From Streptomyces sp. ISL-10 (lineage in GTDB: Bacteria > Actinomycetota > Actinomycetes > Streptomycetales > Streptomycetaceae): a stretch of 64,000 nucleotides of DNA. The DNA lies in contig NZ_JAGGOJ010000008.1 of assembly GCF_018614575.1 (NCBI RefSeq), positions 124,001 through 188,000 of the forward strand. Reading direction: 5' to 3'. Made by a program: the position numbers and the translations under genes. The first letter of the stretch is position 1; each line of letters starts with the position of its first letter. The notes below the pieces were generated by a model, which was not told the origin of the DNA, ran no database searches, and saw only the letters and a program-made list of their open reading frames with translations. Of this stretch, positions 43,801-51,826 are shown one piece after another.

Positions 43801-46153
43801 CTTTCCCCGATCCGGTGCCGCTGCCGTGCAGCACGCCCGCGGCGAGGCGCGGCAGCCGGTCCGGTGTGAACACCCGTGTGCAGACGCGCGATGCGAAGGC
43901 CTCCACTTCGGCGGGCGACGGGTCGGGGCGGGGGCTGCGCTCCTCCAGCCACCAAGGCTCGGCTTCGGCTGTGACGCGCTGGCGCGGCTCGCCGGAGGGC
44001 GCCTGTTCGTAGACCGTGCGCAGGACTTCGTGGCGGGCAGTCAGGTCGACGCACGCGGCGTGCAGTGCGCCGGGGTCGATGTCGCCCGCGATGCGGAGCA
44101 GGCCGACCACGTTGTAGGCCGAGGACTCGGCGTGGACCTGCTGCCACAGCCACAGCCGCCGCTGCTCGGGCGAGAGCGGGATGCCGGCGTCCGCGGCCGG
44201 GCGTCGGGCGCGGGAACGGCCTCGGGCGGGAAGCGCGTCGGCGGGGAGCCGGCTGCGCAGGTCGGCCAGGCAGACGTTGTCGCGCAGGAACAGCGACAGC
44301 GGCAGCCTGACTCCCCAGCCGCCGAGGATCCGTCCCGCGAGCCGAGCCGCGGCGAGGCTGTGCCCGCCCGCCTCCAGGAATCCCGTGCTCTCGTCCTGGG
44401 GGAGCGTCCCCAGTGCCTCGGCCCAGCAGGCGGACAGCGCATCGTCGGGCGCCGCCTCGGTCTCGGGTCCGGGCGTGTCGGCAGCGGCCAGGTGCCGGCG
44501 GGCCTGCGTGATCAGTTGCCGCTGGTCCTGTTTGCCGCTGCCCGTCAGCGGGATGGTGTCGGTGAGGACGAAGGCGCTCGGCACGAGTGCCTCCGGCAGC
44601 AGGGCGGTCAGCCGTTCTTTCAGTGATCGCCGCAGCTCTTCGTCCGTCGTGGCGCTCTGACCGGACCGGGCCGCCGGCACAACGAAGGCGCACAGGGTCA
44701 GGGCGCCGTCGGGGCCATCGGCCGCCACCACCGCGGCGTCCTGCACCGCCGCGTGGTCGCGCAGTGCGTCCTCGGCCTCGCGCGGCTCCACCCGCCGGCC
44801 CCGGATCTTGACCTGGCTGTCGCGACGGCCCAGGTACTCCAGTCCGCCCTTGTGCCTGCGGACAAGATCACCGGTGAGGTACAGGCGCGGCACCGGGCAC
44901 CAGTCGGGGGACGGCACGAAGGCGGCAGCGGTGAGGTCGGGCCGGTGCAGATAGCCGAGGGCCAAGGGGAGTCCGCCGATGGCCAGTTGACCGGTGTCGC
45001 CCTCGGCCACGGGTCGCATCCGGTCGTCCACGACGACCAGCGTGCAGTTGTCGATGGGGTTGCCGATGAGCACTCGGTCGGGTTCGTCGCCGGGTCGGAT
45101 CGGCGGGCATGGCCACGCGGTGACGTCGATCGCGGCTTCCGTCGGCCCGTACAGGTTGTGCAGGTCCGCGCCGAGCACCGACCGGAAGCGCCGTACGAGG
45201 CCCGGGGTGAGCGCCTCGCCGCTGCAGATCACGGTGCGCAGCGAGGCGCACCGGTCGGCGCCGGGCCAGCGCAGGAACTCCTCCAGCATGGACGGCACGA
45301 AGTGGATGACCGTGATCCGGTGCCTGCGGATGCAGTCCACCACTTCGCCGGGGTCGCGGTGGGCACCGGGTGCGATGAGGACCTCGGTGGCCCCGGAGAT
45401 CAGGGGCCCGAAGAGTTCCCAGCCGGAGACGTCGAAGGTGGCGGGTGTCTTCTGCAGGATGCGGTCGTCGGGCGAGAAGCCGTAGGCGTCCCGCATCCAC
45501 AACAGGCGGTTGCACAGGGCCAGGGAGGGCACGACCACGCCCTTGGGCTCTCCCGTCGAGCCCGAGGTGAACAGCACATACGCCGGGTCGTCGCGGTCGA
45601 CCGCGGGCAGCGGCGCCCACCGCTCCGGGCCCACGGCGGCGCCGCGGGGGTCCGTGGCGGGAATGTCCACGCGCAGGACACACGGCGCCCCGTCGGCCGT
45701 GGCCGCCGTGCCGTCGGGGGCCGTGCCCATGGAGTCGGCGATGGCCTCGACGGTGCCGGCCGTCTCGCCGGTGACCAGTACGAAGCGGGCCTTGGCGCGG
45801 CGCAGCAGCGCGGCGCGCCGCTCCCGGGGGTCCTCGGGGTCCAGCGGCAGGTAGGGCATTCCCGCCTTGAGCGCGCCGAGCAGGCCGAGTACGAGATCGC
45901 AGCCGCGCGGAATGCACACGGCGGCGATGTCGCCGGGGCGTCCCCCCGCCTCGGCGAGCAGCCGGGCGATCGCGTCGGACGCCACCTCCATCTGGGCATA
46001 GGTCAGGGACCGCTCGTCGTCGACGAGGGCGATCGTGTCGGGCGAGGTGCGCGCGATCTCACGGACCAGGCCCGGGAGTCCATGGGGTGCGCAACGCTCC
46101 ACCTCCGGGCCCTGCAGGATCGCGTCGCCGGGATCCGGTGTCGAGCCGTCCAC
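40862..46153 (-). CDS. Non-ribosomal peptide synthetase, A-T-C-A-T
   Basis: A 1763-residue protein. A1 about 30-520: LFTSGSTGEPKG, FDVSGWE, YGPTEAA, and specificity residues read as D-V-W-H-I-S-L-I-D-K, matching the serine code DVWHLSLIDK except at one position. T1 has GGHSLAAARL (Ser near 596). C about 655-1080 has VDHLASDQ in place of HHxxxDG: the second His and Asp remain, Gly is Gln. A2 about 1130-1600 is atypical: TSGTSGEPAL lacks the PKG lysine and the A4 motif is HDPVFRA, giving an unfamiliar code (D-P-R-H-V-H-L-Q-A-K), although the A10 lysine (TRHGKVD) is present. T2 has GLTSLMLL (Ser near 1666). GTG 46153 has AAAGGAG upstream. Confidence 0.9.
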   Translation of the reverse strand: MDGSTPDPGDAILQGPEVERCAPHGLPGLVREIARTSPDTIALVDDERSLTYAQMEVASDAIARLLAEAGGRPGDIAAVCIPRGCDLVLGLLGALKAGMPYLPLDPEDPRERRAALLRRAKARFVLVTGETAGTVEAIADSMGTAPDGTAATADGAPCVLRVDIPATDPRGAAVGPERWAPLPAVDRDDPAYVLFTSGSTGEPKGVVVPSLALCNRLLWMRDAYGFSPDDRILQKTPATFDVSGWELFGPLISGATEVLIAPGAHRDPGEVVDCIRRHRITVIHFVPSMLEEFLRWPGADRCASLRTVICSGEALTPGLVRRFRSVLGADLHNLYGPTEAAIDVTAWPCPPIRPGDEPDRVLIGNPIDNCTLVVVDDRMRPVAEGDTGQLAIGGLPLALGYLHRPDLTAAAFVPSPDWCPVPRLYLTGDLVRRHKGGLEYLGRRDSQVKIRGRRVEPREAEDALRDHAAVQDAAVVAADGPDGALTLCAFVVPAARSGQSATTDEELRRSLKERLTALLPEALVPSAFVLTDTIPLTGSGKQDQRQLITQARRHLAAADTPGPETEAAPDDALSACWAEALGTLPQDESTGFLEAGGHSLAAARLAGRILGGWGVRLPLSLFLRDNVCLADLRSRLPADALPARGRSRARRPAADAGIPLSPEQRRLWLWQQVHAESSAYNVVGLLRIAGDIDPGALHAACVDLTARHEVLRTVYEQAPSGEPRQRVTAEAEPWWLEERSPRPDPSPAEVEAFASRVCTRVFTPDRLPRLAAGVLHGSGTGSGKASYLVLSVDHLASDQHTLDILQQDLADLYAARVEQHPRALPEPVQYRDALASAERDEAADRQADVEFWRTWLYGVPHHLDLPGRRPRTDLADHIGEAVTSTVDRRTARALDALCRKERVTVASLALSAYARVLSAWSGQRSVLVGLPMSGRRTQEEHEAAGFFVRTVPVRIDVPGEAGTRDLLRPVADAVLTAADHLTPDFDEIADAVGARRSPHSHPLFQVWFNDLTQAAPPARFGPHAARAQTPPSTWSLFDLGFYLSRDPDGGYELRLAYPTALWDRDTVRDFLDACRQALLSVLDTPGETSAGPAEPEPAPAAVRPDSSRAGDTCTALVRAVLDQAARRPDRTALVFGTEAVDYATLALRLRRISALVRERTAPGRTVAVLARRHPELAVALLGCWHAGRPVLLLDAAAPAVWTHSAVTAARADLVITTGEKDGDPTTPVTTPPGVDVLSAAEAALAECAPDPQPEEFTPDAPGHILATSGTSGEPALVVLPANALPEAMHWYAHQLQLGPDDVFCLTTPPAHDPVFRACVLPLVLGARVHIPLPGQTERTEEHLRLLADAAATVVHTTPSQAALLAAAAGDRRLSAPRAVVFHGESLHDTQAAAARALAPGAAVFNLYGTTETPQASSLHRWSPPDAQGGDRAAVPIGRGTAYRSIEVRGPGGRPALVGEVGELVVTGRGLALEYLGDAHSPRRPDVAEPTATGTSGAEVRSHATGDLARRDRHGEITVVGRADRQVSLGGYRVELDGVEAEIARLPGVRRCAVAVDPAAPGILLAWVSGPEVGPDDELSTLLARRVPQWQLPARWIRVDSIPLTRHGKVDAEALMRQPQGRPAGSDRPAAPPQIEALVDLIVRRARAQAPDGDRVGADTGFFDAGLTSLMLLRLFGRLTADDGLRLALADLFRFPTPRELAAHLAAGGGPVPTASPTRRAPAAGAAGAVARERTARRAARRTLGNHRTAQDPYETVRERKTQP

Positions 46154-46255
46154 ACACGCTCCTTTCCGTACGTCGTCGGTGGGCAGGTGGCCCTTGTCCT
46201 TCGGGGGCGTAGGCCCTGTTTCCCGGGCTGTCGGCCGGGGCCCGCCCTGCGGGGG

Positions 46256-47128
46256 TCAGCCCCGGTCGTCGAGTGCCAGGCGGCGTGCCCTGCTGTCGTT
46301 GCGGCGCAGTAGCCACAGCCCCGTGCACAGCCAGAACACGCCGACGGCCGCCTCCGCCGCCGCCTGGGCCGCCCATGGATCCCCGGCTGCGAGAGCGCGC
46401 AGGGACGCCGCTCCATGGGTGAGCGGCAGTAGCTGCGCGAGCTGTTCGAGGGGTGCCGGAAGCGCCTCGACCGGGGCGACGATTCCGGTGAGCACGAGCA
46501 GCGCGTACACCACGAGATTGCTCAGGACGATCGCGGCGGGGTGCAGGGCGGTGACCGCGGCGACGCCGAGGCCGAACGCCGCGACGCTCACCGCCGTCAC
46601 CGCCAGCACCGGCGCGCCGCTGAGCAGCGAGCCCATCAGCTGCCACTCGCCGAAGAACGCGCACACCCCGACGACGGCCACCAGCGCGGACACCAAGGCC
46701 TCCACGACGTACACCCAGCAACGGGTCAGATGGACGAGAGCGAGCCCCGGGCGGCTCAGCCGGAGCCGGTGCAGCGTCCCGGCGGGCTGCTCCTCGGTGA
46801 GCATGTCGGCGGCTCTGACCACGGTGGCGAGCGCCAGGACGTGCACGCAGCCGCCGGTGATGGCGAAAGCGCGGCCTTCCGCACCGCCCATGAGGAAGCC
46901 CAGATAGGCGAGGAACAGCGGTTGCAGGACGGCACGCGGAACGGTGGAGCCGACCAGAACGGCGGGTGGATAGAGGGCCAGGTAGTCGTGCCAGGCGATC
47001 CGCGCCACGACGGACAGGCCTGCCGGGTCGGGCCGTGCAGGCCGTCGGCGGACGGCCCTGTGCGCGCTGGTCGCCCCGGCCGGTTCGACCGGCTCGGCGA
47101 GCTCGGCCGGATGCTCAGGAGAGCGCAA
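46256..47128 (-). CDS. ABC-2 type transporter permease (second subunit)
   Basis: A protein of about 290 residues with six hydrophobic segments, including AITGGCVHVLALATVVRAAD, VYVVEALVSALVAVVGVCAF, VLAVTAVSVAAFGLGVAAV and LVVYALLVLTGIVAPVEALP, the ABC-2 membrane pattern with a conserved LxLTHGAASLRAL near the end. It starts with TTG at 47128, overlapping the upstream permease gene by 14 bases; a later start is possible. It pairs with the permease at 47115 and the ATPase at 47930 as a DrrAB/NodIJ-like exporter for the cluster product. Confidence 0.78.
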   Translation of the reverse strand: MRSPEHPAELAEPVEPAGATSAHRAVRRRPARPDPAGLSVVARIAWHDYLALYPPAVLVGSTVPRAVLQPLFLAYLGFLMGGAEGRAFAITGGCVHVLALATVVRAADMLTEEQPAGTLHRLRLSRPGLALVHLTRCWVYVVEALVSALVAVVGVCAFFGEWQLMGSLLSGAPVLAVTAVSVAAFGLGVAAVTALHPAAIVLSNLVVYALLVLTGIVAPVEALPAPLEQLAQLLPLTHGAASLRALAAGDPWAAQAAAEAAVGVFWLCTGLWLLRRNDSRARRLALDDRG

Positions 47129-47933
47129 GGGTGCCTCGCTTCCTCGCCCGGTGCAGCACCAACCGGAAGGCCAGTACGGTGGCCAGCGCGTAGCAGGCGG
47201 TGGTGGCCAGGAGCATCAGCCAGGCGCCGGTGCGCTGCGTTTCGCCGTCGGCGGCCGCGATCATCAACTCCGCGGCCCAGCGCAGGGAGATGATGTTCGG
47301 AACGCCTTGCAGCCAGCCCGGCAGGAGCGTCACCGGGATGATCATTCCGCCGAGGATCGACATCGGGTAGATCAGCGCTTCCGCGACCCGTATCGCCGCC
47401 GGAGTGAGCAGGAACAGGCAGCTGAGCAGCAGCCCGAGCACCAGCGCGGAGCTGAAGGCGGCGAGTGCGGCGAGCGTGAACGGCAGCGGGTGCGCGAGGT
47501 GCAGCGGATGGCCGGTCAGCACCCCCGCGCCAGTGACGGTCGCGGCGATCAGCACGGCGCAGCAGGCCGCGATCCCCACGGTCTTGCCGAACAGGATGAG
47601 CCCGAGGCCGCTCGGGCGCACCATCAGCCCGGGCAGCGTGCCCTGCCACAGCTCCTCGCGCAGGATCAGGCCCGTCTGCCAGATGGCGCAGCTCCACAGC
47701 GCCAACAGGCCGCAACCGAGCTGCACATGACCTGCGGTCAGCACAGAGTTCTCGCCGGCGGCGAGCAGCGTCGCGAAGCACAGCGCGCCGGGTACGACAC
47801 AGCCGGGGATGACGGTGCCCAGGATGTGCTGCTGTCTGACCTGAGCCACCATGCTGTACCACAGGACAGCCATCGCCCGGGGCCGGGCGGCCGTGGCAGC
47901 GGCGGTCCGGGGCGCCGTGTCGTGCGCGGTCAT
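47115..47933 (-). CDS. ABC-2 type transporter permease (first subunit)
   Basis: A 272-residue protein with about six TM helices. PRAMAVLWYSMVAQVRQQHI leads into the first helix; WQTGLILREELWQGTLPGLM is the ABC-2 loop (EExxGTLxxL-like) that contacts the ATPase. Helices at AACCAVLIAATVTGAGVL, LVLGLLLSCLFLLTPAAI and MSILGGMIIPVTLLPGWL follow. It overlaps the ATPase gene by four bases (ATGA). Likely half of the membrane part of the exporter. Confidence 0.82.
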   Translation of the reverse strand: MTAHDTAPRTAAATAARPRAMAVLWYSMVAQVRQQHILGTVIPGCVVPGALCFATLLAAGENSVLTAGHVQLGCGLLALWSCAIWQTGLILREELWQGTLPGLMVRPSGLGLILFGKTVGIAACCAVLIAATVTGAGVLTGHPLHLAHPLPFTLAALAAFSSALVLGLLLSCLFLLTPAAIRVAEALIYPMSILGGMIIPVTLLPGWLQGVPNIISLRWAAELMIAAADGETQRTGAWLMLLATTACYALATVLAFRLVLHRARKRGTLALS

Positions 47934-48970
47934 GTGCGCGCCTCCGGACCGTCCTCGGTCAGTCGGCTGAACACCTGCTCAAGACCCGCGGCCCGCACCC
48001 GTACGTCGCGTACGCCGACCGAAGGCCACATGCGGGACAGTGCCGCGAGCGAGTCACCGGTCCACTCGGCGACCTCGAACTCGGTGCGCCACAGCTGGCC
48101 TTCGAAGGGAGCGCTCTGCCGCACCCGAATCCCCGATGCGTCCTCGCTGCCGGCCGCTGCGGCGGGCGGCTGGGCCGACACGACCGTGACGGTGGCCGCG
48201 TCGCCGCTCTGCTCGACCAGCTCGGCCAGCGGCATGTCATGGGTGATGCGCCCGCCCCGGAGGATGACCACGCGGGCGGCGAGACGCTCGATGTCCTGCA
48301 GATAGTGGCTGGTGAGCAGGACGCTGATGCCCTCGTCCGGCAGCTTGGCCACGGCCTCGCGGAGGCGTTCGGCCTCCAACGGATCGAGGCCGACGGTCGG
48401 TTCGTCGAGCATCACCAGGGCGGGCCGGGTCATCAGCCCGATCCCCAGGTGCAGCCGCTGCTTCATGCCCTTGCTGAACGCCCCCACCGCGCGGTCCGCC
48501 ACCTCGAGCAGCCCCACCGAGGCGAGCGCCTCCCGGGCCGTGCGCTCTAGGGCCGAGGGGGCGATGCCGCTCAGGGCGCCGAACAGGGTGGCGTTGTCCA
48601 GGGCGGTCAGCCTCGGGTACAGGCCGCGGTCACCCCCGAAGACCACGGACAGGCGGGTGCGCGCCTCCTTCGGGTCCGTCTCGACATCCACGCCGTCGAC
48701 CAGGACACGGCCACGCGTGGGCAGCAGGAGGGTGCTGACGATGCGCAGCAAAGTGGTCTTCCCTGCGCCGTTCTGGCCCAGCATTCCGACGACCTCGCCA
48801 CGGCCGATCCGGAAGGACACGTCCGACAGGGCCGTGACCGCCACTCCTCCCGTCCGGCCGGCGCGGGATTTCCACGGCGCCCTGGACTTCTTGGACACGA
48901 ACTCCCGTCCGACACCGTCGACAACGAGAGCCGGCGTACTCGTGGTACTCGCCGTGCTCCATGTACTCAT
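47930..48970 (-). CDS. ABC transporter ATP-binding protein (DrrA/NodI-like)
   Basis: A 346-residue ATPase. Walker A is GQNGAGKTT (about residue 68), the signature is FSKGMKQRLHLGIGL, Walker B is LVMLDEPTVGLD, and the switch His is in LLTSHYLQDIERL. A C-terminal extension of about 90 residues follows, as in DrrA-type ATPases. It is the first gene of the leftward operon and faces the dehydrogenase gene across the divergent promoter region. Likely self-resistance or export of the cluster product. Confidence 0.88.
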   Translation of the reverse strand: MSTWSTASTTSTPALVVDGVGREFVSKKSRAPWKSRAGRTGGVAVTALSDVSFRIGRGEVVGMLGQNGAGKTTLLRIVSTLLLPTRGRVLVDGVDVETDPKEARTRLSVVFGGDRGLYPRLTALDNATLFGALSGIAPSALERTAREALASVGLLEVADRAVGAFSKGMKQRLHLGIGLMTRPALVMLDEPTVGLDPLEAERLREAVAKLPDEGISVLLTSHYLQDIERLAARVVILRGGRITHDMPLAELVEQSGDAATVTVVSAQPPAAAAGSEDASGIRVRQSAPFEGQLWRTEFEVAEWTGDSLAALSRMWPSVGVRDVRVRAAGLEQVFSRLTEDGPEART

Positions 48971-49396
48971 CGCGGTACCTCGTATCTCCTGCGGCGAGAC
49001 CACAAATGAATTGCGCCGGCAATGCGGCAGCAACTTGAATGGTGAACAGCCGGGTGCTGCTGGCGAAATCCAGCCAGCTGTCCGGAAATGCCGAAAGGTG
49101 GACTGGTGGAACAGCGTCGATTCTGCCACCGCGCAAGTGGATCGACACCGAACACGGCCACGCCGTGACAAGGGTCACTTTTGCTTGGTGAACTGGTGTG
49201 GCGGGCCTCCGGTCGGGCATTGACCCAGGGTGCTGCGGTACGCCGATTCCGGCCACGGCAGCGCCAATTCGGGCAGTGGTACGCTCGCGCCGATCTGAGA
49301 GTTCCCATCCCATTTCCCTCGGCGGAGCCATCGCATACCAAAAGGGGAATGGCGTGTTCCGAATCCTGTTGGAACCATATGAGGAGAAGGGGATCC
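48971..49396. promoter_or_regulatory. Divergent promoter region of the NRPS/PKS cluster
   Basis: A 426-bp gap with less G+C than its surroundings, which should drive both biosynthetic operons. GTTCC (49356-49360) and GGAAC (49371-49375) form an inverted repeat with a 10-base spacer, 22 bases before the rightward ATG, either an operator or a leader hairpin. No regulator gene of the pathway lies inside the two operons. Confidence 0.5.
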
Positions 49397-50578
49397 ATGA
49401 GCAGTTCCGGCACGCTGGTGTTCTACGAGGCGCTCGCGGACAATCTCCTGGAGCCTTCCCGTGCCCGACTGGAAAGCGCTCTGGGCGCTCCCGTGGAACT
49501 CCGCTCATGGCGGGACGGCCCGCCCGACGGCGCCATCCTGCTGCTCGCGCCGCACGAGCTGTCGGAGTCCGAGCGCGAGCGGGCACTGGGTGGCGCCGCG
49601 TGGTTATGGGTCCATCTCACCTCCGCGGGGGCCGACTTCGTCGATCTCGGCCGGTGGTCACACGACGCGCTGCTGACCCGGAGCTGGAACTGCTACGCCG
49701 CCCCGCTCACCGAGTACGCGGTGCACGCCGTGCTCACTCATGAGTGGCGCACGGCGGCGCCCTGGCAGGAGCGGGACATGCGCCCGCCGGCCGGCGCCGA
49801 CACCCCTCCGGCACCCGCCGCTGCCGGCGGCGGGGGCGCCACCCACCGCACCGGGCTGTGGGGCGCGAAGGTGGGCATCGCCGGCTGGGGTGCGGTCGGG
49901 CAGCAACTCGCCGCCGCCTTCGGCTCGCTGGGCGCCGCGGTGACGGTGCTGCGCCGGGCCCCCGAGGAGTTGCCGGGGTCCCCCGTCCGGCAGACCTCCG
50001 TCATCGACGAGGTCCTGGACTGCGACCACCTCGTGCTGGCCCTCCCCCTGACCCCGCAAACCACAGGCCTCTTCGACCGGGCGGCCCTGCGCCGTGCCAG
50101 ACCGGGCCTCCACTTGGTCAACGTCTCCCGCGCCGCCCTCATCGACCAGGACGCCCTGGCCGAACTGTGCGCCGCAGGAAGGCTTTTCGCCACACTGGAC
50201 GTCACCGCCCCCGAGCCGCTGCCTCCGGACCATCCGCTGCGCCACCTGCCGTCCGTCCGGCTCTCACCGCATGTCGCCTGGCGCAGCCGCGGCAGCGACG
50301 GCGCGTTCCTCGACGACTTCACCGCCGTGTGGCGGGCGCTCGGTCTGCCGGACGGCGATGTGCCCGGCCGGGTGCCGCCCACCCGCGCCGCAGCGGCGCG
50401 AGCCGCGGTGCGCGCCACGCTCACACCGACCGGTCCACCATCAGCAGGCTCGTCGCAGCCCGGCCCGCTGCCGCCCGCACACGCCTTTGCTGACCGCCGT
50501 CAACCGCACGCCCTGGCCGATTCCTTGAACCGCACGGCCCTCCCGTCCTCCAGGACCCCAACGACAGGTGGGACATGA
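49397..50578 (+). CDS. D-2-hydroxyacid dehydrogenase-family enzyme
   Basis: A 393-residue protein. The NAD-binding domain (about 140-300) has VGIAGWGAVGQQLAAAFGSL (GxGxxG), VNVSRAALID with the catalytic-site Arg, DVTAPEPLPPDHPL with the Glu, and LSPHVAW with the His, so the catalytic set is complete. The last 70 residues are an extra Pro/Ala/Thr tail. Start ATG 49397 with GAGGAGAAGGGG. Leu70 is encoded by TTA (49604-49606), a bldA signal. It opens the rightward operon and overlaps the ATP-grasp gene. It may reduce a 2-keto acid (or cyclic imine) derived from arginine; substrate is inference. Confidence 0.82.
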   Translation: MSSSGTLVFYEALADNLLEPSRARLESALGAPVELRSWRDGPPDGAILLLAPHELSESERERALGGAAWLWVHLTSAGADFVDLGRWSHDALLTRSWNCYAAPLTEYAVHAVLTHEWRTAAPWQERDMRPPAGADTPPAPAAAGGGGATHRTGLWGAKVGIAGWGAVGQQLAAAFGSLGAAVTVLRRAPEELPGSPVRQTSVIDEVLDCDHLVLALPLTPQTTGLFDRAALRRARPGLHLVNVSRAALIDQDALAELCAAGRLFATLDVTAPEPLPPDHPLRHLPSVRLSPHVAWRSRGSDGAFLDDFTAVWRALGLPDGDVPGRVPPTRAAAARAAVRATLTPTGPPSAGSSQPGPLPPAHAFADRRQPHALADSLNRTALPSSRTPTTGGT

Positions 50579-51774
50579 CAACCGCTGCCGACCGTCCGCT
50601 GGCCGTCGTACTGCACTCACGCCAGCCGCTCACCACCGACGTCACCCGCGTCTTCCCCCCGCAGCACTGGGACGTGGTGGTGCTCACCGACGCCGACCCC
50701 GCACAGGCGTACCGCGAGGACGTGCCGGGGACGCGGCCCGTCGTCCGCACCGCGCCCCGCGACACGTGGGCCGCGACCCTGCGCTCGTGGTCCGAACGGC
50801 GCCCCGTCGAGATTGTCTCGAATGACGAGTACTGCCTCCTCGACTGTGCCGCGCTGCGTGCCGAGTCGGGGCTCGCCACCCGCCACCCCGAGCACCCGGT
50901 GAACTACATCGACAAGGTCCTGATGAAGGAGCGGCTCACCGCCGCCGGGGTGCGCACACCGCGCTTCCTCGCCTTCCCCCGGGTACCGGAACCAAAGCAG
51001 GCGTACGAAGAGGTCCTGGACCACATCGGACTGCCGGCGGTCGCGAAGCCGCGGCGGGAGGCCAACTCGCGCGGGGTGAGCATCCTGCGCACCCAGGACG
51101 CGCTCAGGGCCTGGCTCGCCGAGCGCCGCGGACAGGAAGGCTGGCAGCTGGAGGAGTTCCTGGACGGCACCTTCCACCACGCCAACTCCCTGGTGCGCGA
51201 CGGGAAGCTGACCCCGGTGCAGGCCGGCACCTATCTCGGACCGCTGCTGGACCTGACGGCCGGGCGGCGCCTCGGCGGTTGGACCGTGCCGCACTGCGAC
51301 CCGCTCGCTCACCGTGCCCACGAGCTGAACCGCCAAGTGGTCGACGCGCTCGGCGGCGGCGGGGCCTTCGTCGTGCACACGGAGTTCGCGGTGACCCGGG
51401 ACGGCGAGACGGCCGTCGTCGAGGTCGCGGCCCGCGCCCCAGGTGCCCTGCTGCCCGACCTGTCCCGGCTGCACGCCGGGGTGAATCTGGAGGAGGCCCA
51501 CCTCGCGCTCCAGGCCGGTCTGCCCGTCCCTGAACCGGTCCGAGTGGCCACCGAAGCCGCCTGGTTGTGGATTCCGGTACTGCCCGGCGAGCGCCACCGC
51601 ACCACGCCCAGGCTCACCGGGAACCACCGCGTGGACATCCGGCAGGCCGCCCGCACGACACACCGGGGCGAGGCCGGGACGGTCGGCGTCTCGGTGCTGC
51701 TGTGGCACAACGACCCCGAGGTCCTCGCCGCCGACGTGCGGACGGCGGCCACCGCCGCGTGGTGCGGGCAGTGA
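50575..51774 (+). CDS. ATP-grasp ligase
   Basis: A 399-residue ATP-grasp protein. The order is an N-terminal pre-ATP domain, YIDKVLMKERLTAAGVRTPR (about residues 110-130), LPAVAKPRREANSRGVSILR (ATP-binding Lys), WQLEEFLDGTFHHANSLVRD, and FVVHTEFAVTRDGETAVVEV with the Mg-binding Glu pair followed by AARAPGALLP. Relatives form amide or peptide bonds between a carboxylate (as acyl phosphate) and an amine, as in carnosine synthase-like and BacD-like enzymes. Its ATG overlaps the previous stop. It could join an amino acid to the NRPS/PKS chain or make a dipeptide precursor. Confidence 0.85.
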   Translation: MTTAADRPLAVVLHSRQPLTTDVTRVFPPQHWDVVVLTDADPAQAYREDVPGTRPVVRTAPRDTWAATLRSWSERRPVEIVSNDEYCLLDCAALRAESGLATRHPEHPVNYIDKVLMKERLTAAGVRTPRFLAFPRVPEPKQAYEEVLDHIGLPAVAKPRREANSRGVSILRTQDALRAWLAERRGQEGWQLEEFLDGTFHHANSLVRDGKLTPVQAGTYLGPLLDLTAGRRLGGWTVPHCDPLAHRAHELNRQVVDALGGGGAFVVHTEFAVTRDGETAVVEVAARAPGALLPDLSRLHAGVNLEEAHLALQAGLPVPEPVRVATEAAWLWIPVLPGERHRTTPRLTGNHRVDIRQAARTTHRGEAGTVGVSVLLWHNDPEVLAADVRTAATAAWCGQ

Positions 51775-51826
51775 GCCGAGTGCGCCGATTCCGAAGTCAG
51801 CCCGCATCCGGGGGAGGAGAGCAGCG

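Noticed and set aside
40904..44626. A 1240-residue plus-strand open frame opposite the NRPS
   Set aside because: It is a shadow frame: the minus-strand NRPS shows ordered A, T and C motifs over the same bases, while the plus frame has no recognisable domain.
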